Shown here: positions 55,342-55,806 of the stretch, piece by piece
Numbering within the stretch: position 1 is the first letter of the stretch
Layout of the letters: each line of letters starts with the position of its first letter
Source: a virus
Direction: 5' to 3' (one strand)
Virus record (IMG/VR): IMGVR_UViG_3300018890_000004
Location: 1-55,806 of that record
Length of the DNA stretch: 55,806 nt
Translations under genes and position numbers: made by a program
Notes under the pieces: model-generated
What the model was told of the DNA's origin: nothing
The model's database searches: none
What the model saw: the letters and a program-made list of their open reading frames with translations, nothing else

Positions 55342-55374
55342 CCCGCTTCTATTACTAGATAGCGGGTTTTTTTT
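55342..55374 (+). terminator. rho-independent terminator
   Basis: CCCGC pairs with GCGGG around TTCTATTACTAGATA, followed by eight T residues. Confidence 0.82.
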
Positions 55375-55480
55375 ATTTGTATAAAAATAAAAATTCAAAG
55401 ATGGTATATACCACATTATAACACACTTGTCAAGAGGATATTTACTGCTTTTTAAAAAAAAACTTTTTTGGTAAAGCTGC

Positions 55481-55509
55481 TTGACAAACGTCTAGACGTT
55501 CGTTAGTAT
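55481..55509 (+). promoter_or_regulatory. early promoter with operator
   Basis: TTGACA (55481-55486), spacer AACGTCTAGACGTTCGT, which contains a perfect AACGTCTAGACGTT palindrome, TAGTAT (55504-55509). GGTAAAGCTGC abuts the -35 box. Drives 55533 and, through the circle join, 77-1014. Confidence 0.88.
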
Positions 55510-55532
55510 ATAGAAAGTTGAGAGACCAGAGG

Positions 55533-55763
55533 ATGACTACCAAAAAGACATCAGCAGCTAAAAAGCAAACAGTTGCAAAAACTACCAAGTCTAGGCAAAC
55601 TAGACAAACTCGCACCCTGACTTTAGACAAAGTACCGCTAGACGTTAGGGAGATAATCAAAAACAACAGAAGATTAGAGGAACGATGGCAGGATACTGTT
55701 ATCAGGCTGATAGAAGAACACGATTCATTAATTAGAAGAATAAAGCGAGGTATAGGTGTATAA
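55533..55763 (+). CDS. basic ribbon-helix-helix-like protein, 76 aa
   Basis: A Lys/Thr/Arg-rich N-terminal tail (1-26), then TRTLTLDKVPLDVREIIKNNRRLEERWQDTVIRLIEEHDSLI, which fits strand-helix-helix, though the spacing is looser than in the two upstream RHH proteins. Start at ATG 55533; TTG 55518 is an alternative. First gene of the operon that crosses the join into 77-1014. Confidence 0.65.
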   Translation: MTTKKTSAAKKQTVAKTTKSRQTRQTRTLTLDKVPLDVREIIKNNRRLEERWQDTVIRLIEEHDSLIRRIKRGIGV

Positions 55764-55806
55764 GATACACAAAAGCGCTGACGGTTCGGAAATGCTTATC
55801 GCGCAA

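Larger units (their letters stand above)
435..55350. repeat. dispersed oligonucleotide family AGAAGCGGGGG / CCCCCGCTTCT
   Basis: Roughly 80 copies by eye, on both strands, in genes and spacers. Examples in genes: 435, 1607, 4751, 10093, 10205, 13420, 13902, 14491, 17336, 20634, 24100, 30125, 36955, 38678, 42005, 44526, 53437, 54085. In spacers it supplies arms of terminators (1037, 2581, 7670, 9398, 19303, 21938, 47821, 55342). A weaker form has TCGGGGG. In frame it nearly always reads Glu-Ala-Gly or Pro-Pro-Ala-Ser. Chance expectation for the 8-base core is below one. Confidence 0.9.
1013..55485. repeat. dispersed palindromic family GTAAAGCWGCTTTAC / ..TTGAC and GTAAAGCACCTTTAC
   Basis: About 30 copies by eye. 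In genes it reads QAALP or KQLYP (10118, 16133, 27068, 36123, 38350, 39903, 54104). In spacers it abuts -35 boxes (2635, 2924, 12525, 19338, 46103, 55471) so that its TTGAC end is the -35 element, or stands before starts (35722, 48398). The CACC variant marks structural-gene borders (23335, 25370, 28081, 30414, 41722, 44886). All can form short hairpins. Confidence 0.82.

Overview
The window is one complete circular genome of a tailed double-stranded DNA phage. The first 127 bases recur exactly as the last 127 (1-127 = 55680-55806), so the real circle is about 55,679 bp, and the gene at 55533-55763 runs through the join. Tailed-phage hallmarks are all present: terminase, portal, DUF2184-type capsid, tape measure, P2 FII-like tail tube and gpD-like hub. 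The genome also has its own replication set: family B DNA polymerase, primase-SF3 helicase, SNF2 helicase, RusA-like resolvase, ThyX, dCTP deaminase and MazG. DNA is AT-rich with ATG starts and ordinary Shine-Dalgarno sites. The host is not shown by the sequence; a cyanobacterial host is a guess. I found no integrase, tRNA gene, tail sheath or CRISPR array.

Layout. (1) 55533-5640 and 7150-21896, plus strand: early and replication genes, many small and unknown, including HNH, AP2 and GIY-YIG proteins, a membrane-anchored FtsK/HerA-like ATPase, the SNF2 helicase and DNA polymerase B. Nearly every transcription unit starts at a TTGACA-17-TAGTAT promoter whose spacer is a palindrome (ACAATCRTCTAGAYGATTGT), so one repressor probably controls the regulon. 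(2) 21897-33635, minus strand: nucleotide-metabolism genes, then head and tail genes ending in tape measure and a tail chaperone with a likely frameshift. (3) 33757-43617, plus strand: terminase, tail-fibre genes, portal, a GNAT-domain head protein, MuF-like protein, winged-helix protein and ThyX. (4) 43717-50591, mostly minus: small genes, RusA, Cro/CI-type HTH, ParB-like protein, CAP-domain protein, an L,D-transpeptidase-like protein and membrane proteins. (5) 50592-55272: small-RNA candidates, primase-helicase and two ribbon-helix-helix proteins.

Non-coding structure is the most striking part. Three related ~400 bp intergenic loci (near 5.8-6.24, 28.14-28.56 and 51.03-51.47 kb) each carry two facing arrays of TTCCA/TGGAA iterons at an almost exact 10-bp step around an AT-rich core. 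They look like replication origins or partition (centromere-like) sites, and the genome encodes a ParB-like protein and several ribbon-helix-helix proteins. In addition, a short oligonucleotide (AGAAGCGGGGG / CCCCCGCTTCT) is scattered roughly 80 times through genes and spacers on both strands. Inside genes it is read almost only as Glu-Ala-Gly or Pro-Pro-Ala-Ser, often in linkers between domains; in spacers it forms terminator hairpins. A second, palindromic family (GTAAAGCWGCTTTAC or ..TTGAC) is read as Gln-Ala-Ala-Leu-Pro in genes and often abuts the -35 box of the early promoters.

Taken together, the sequence suggests a repressor-controlled phage that could persist as a circular plasmid, with dispersed iteron loci as origins or segregation sites. 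That is inference; the gene families and repeats are what is seen.
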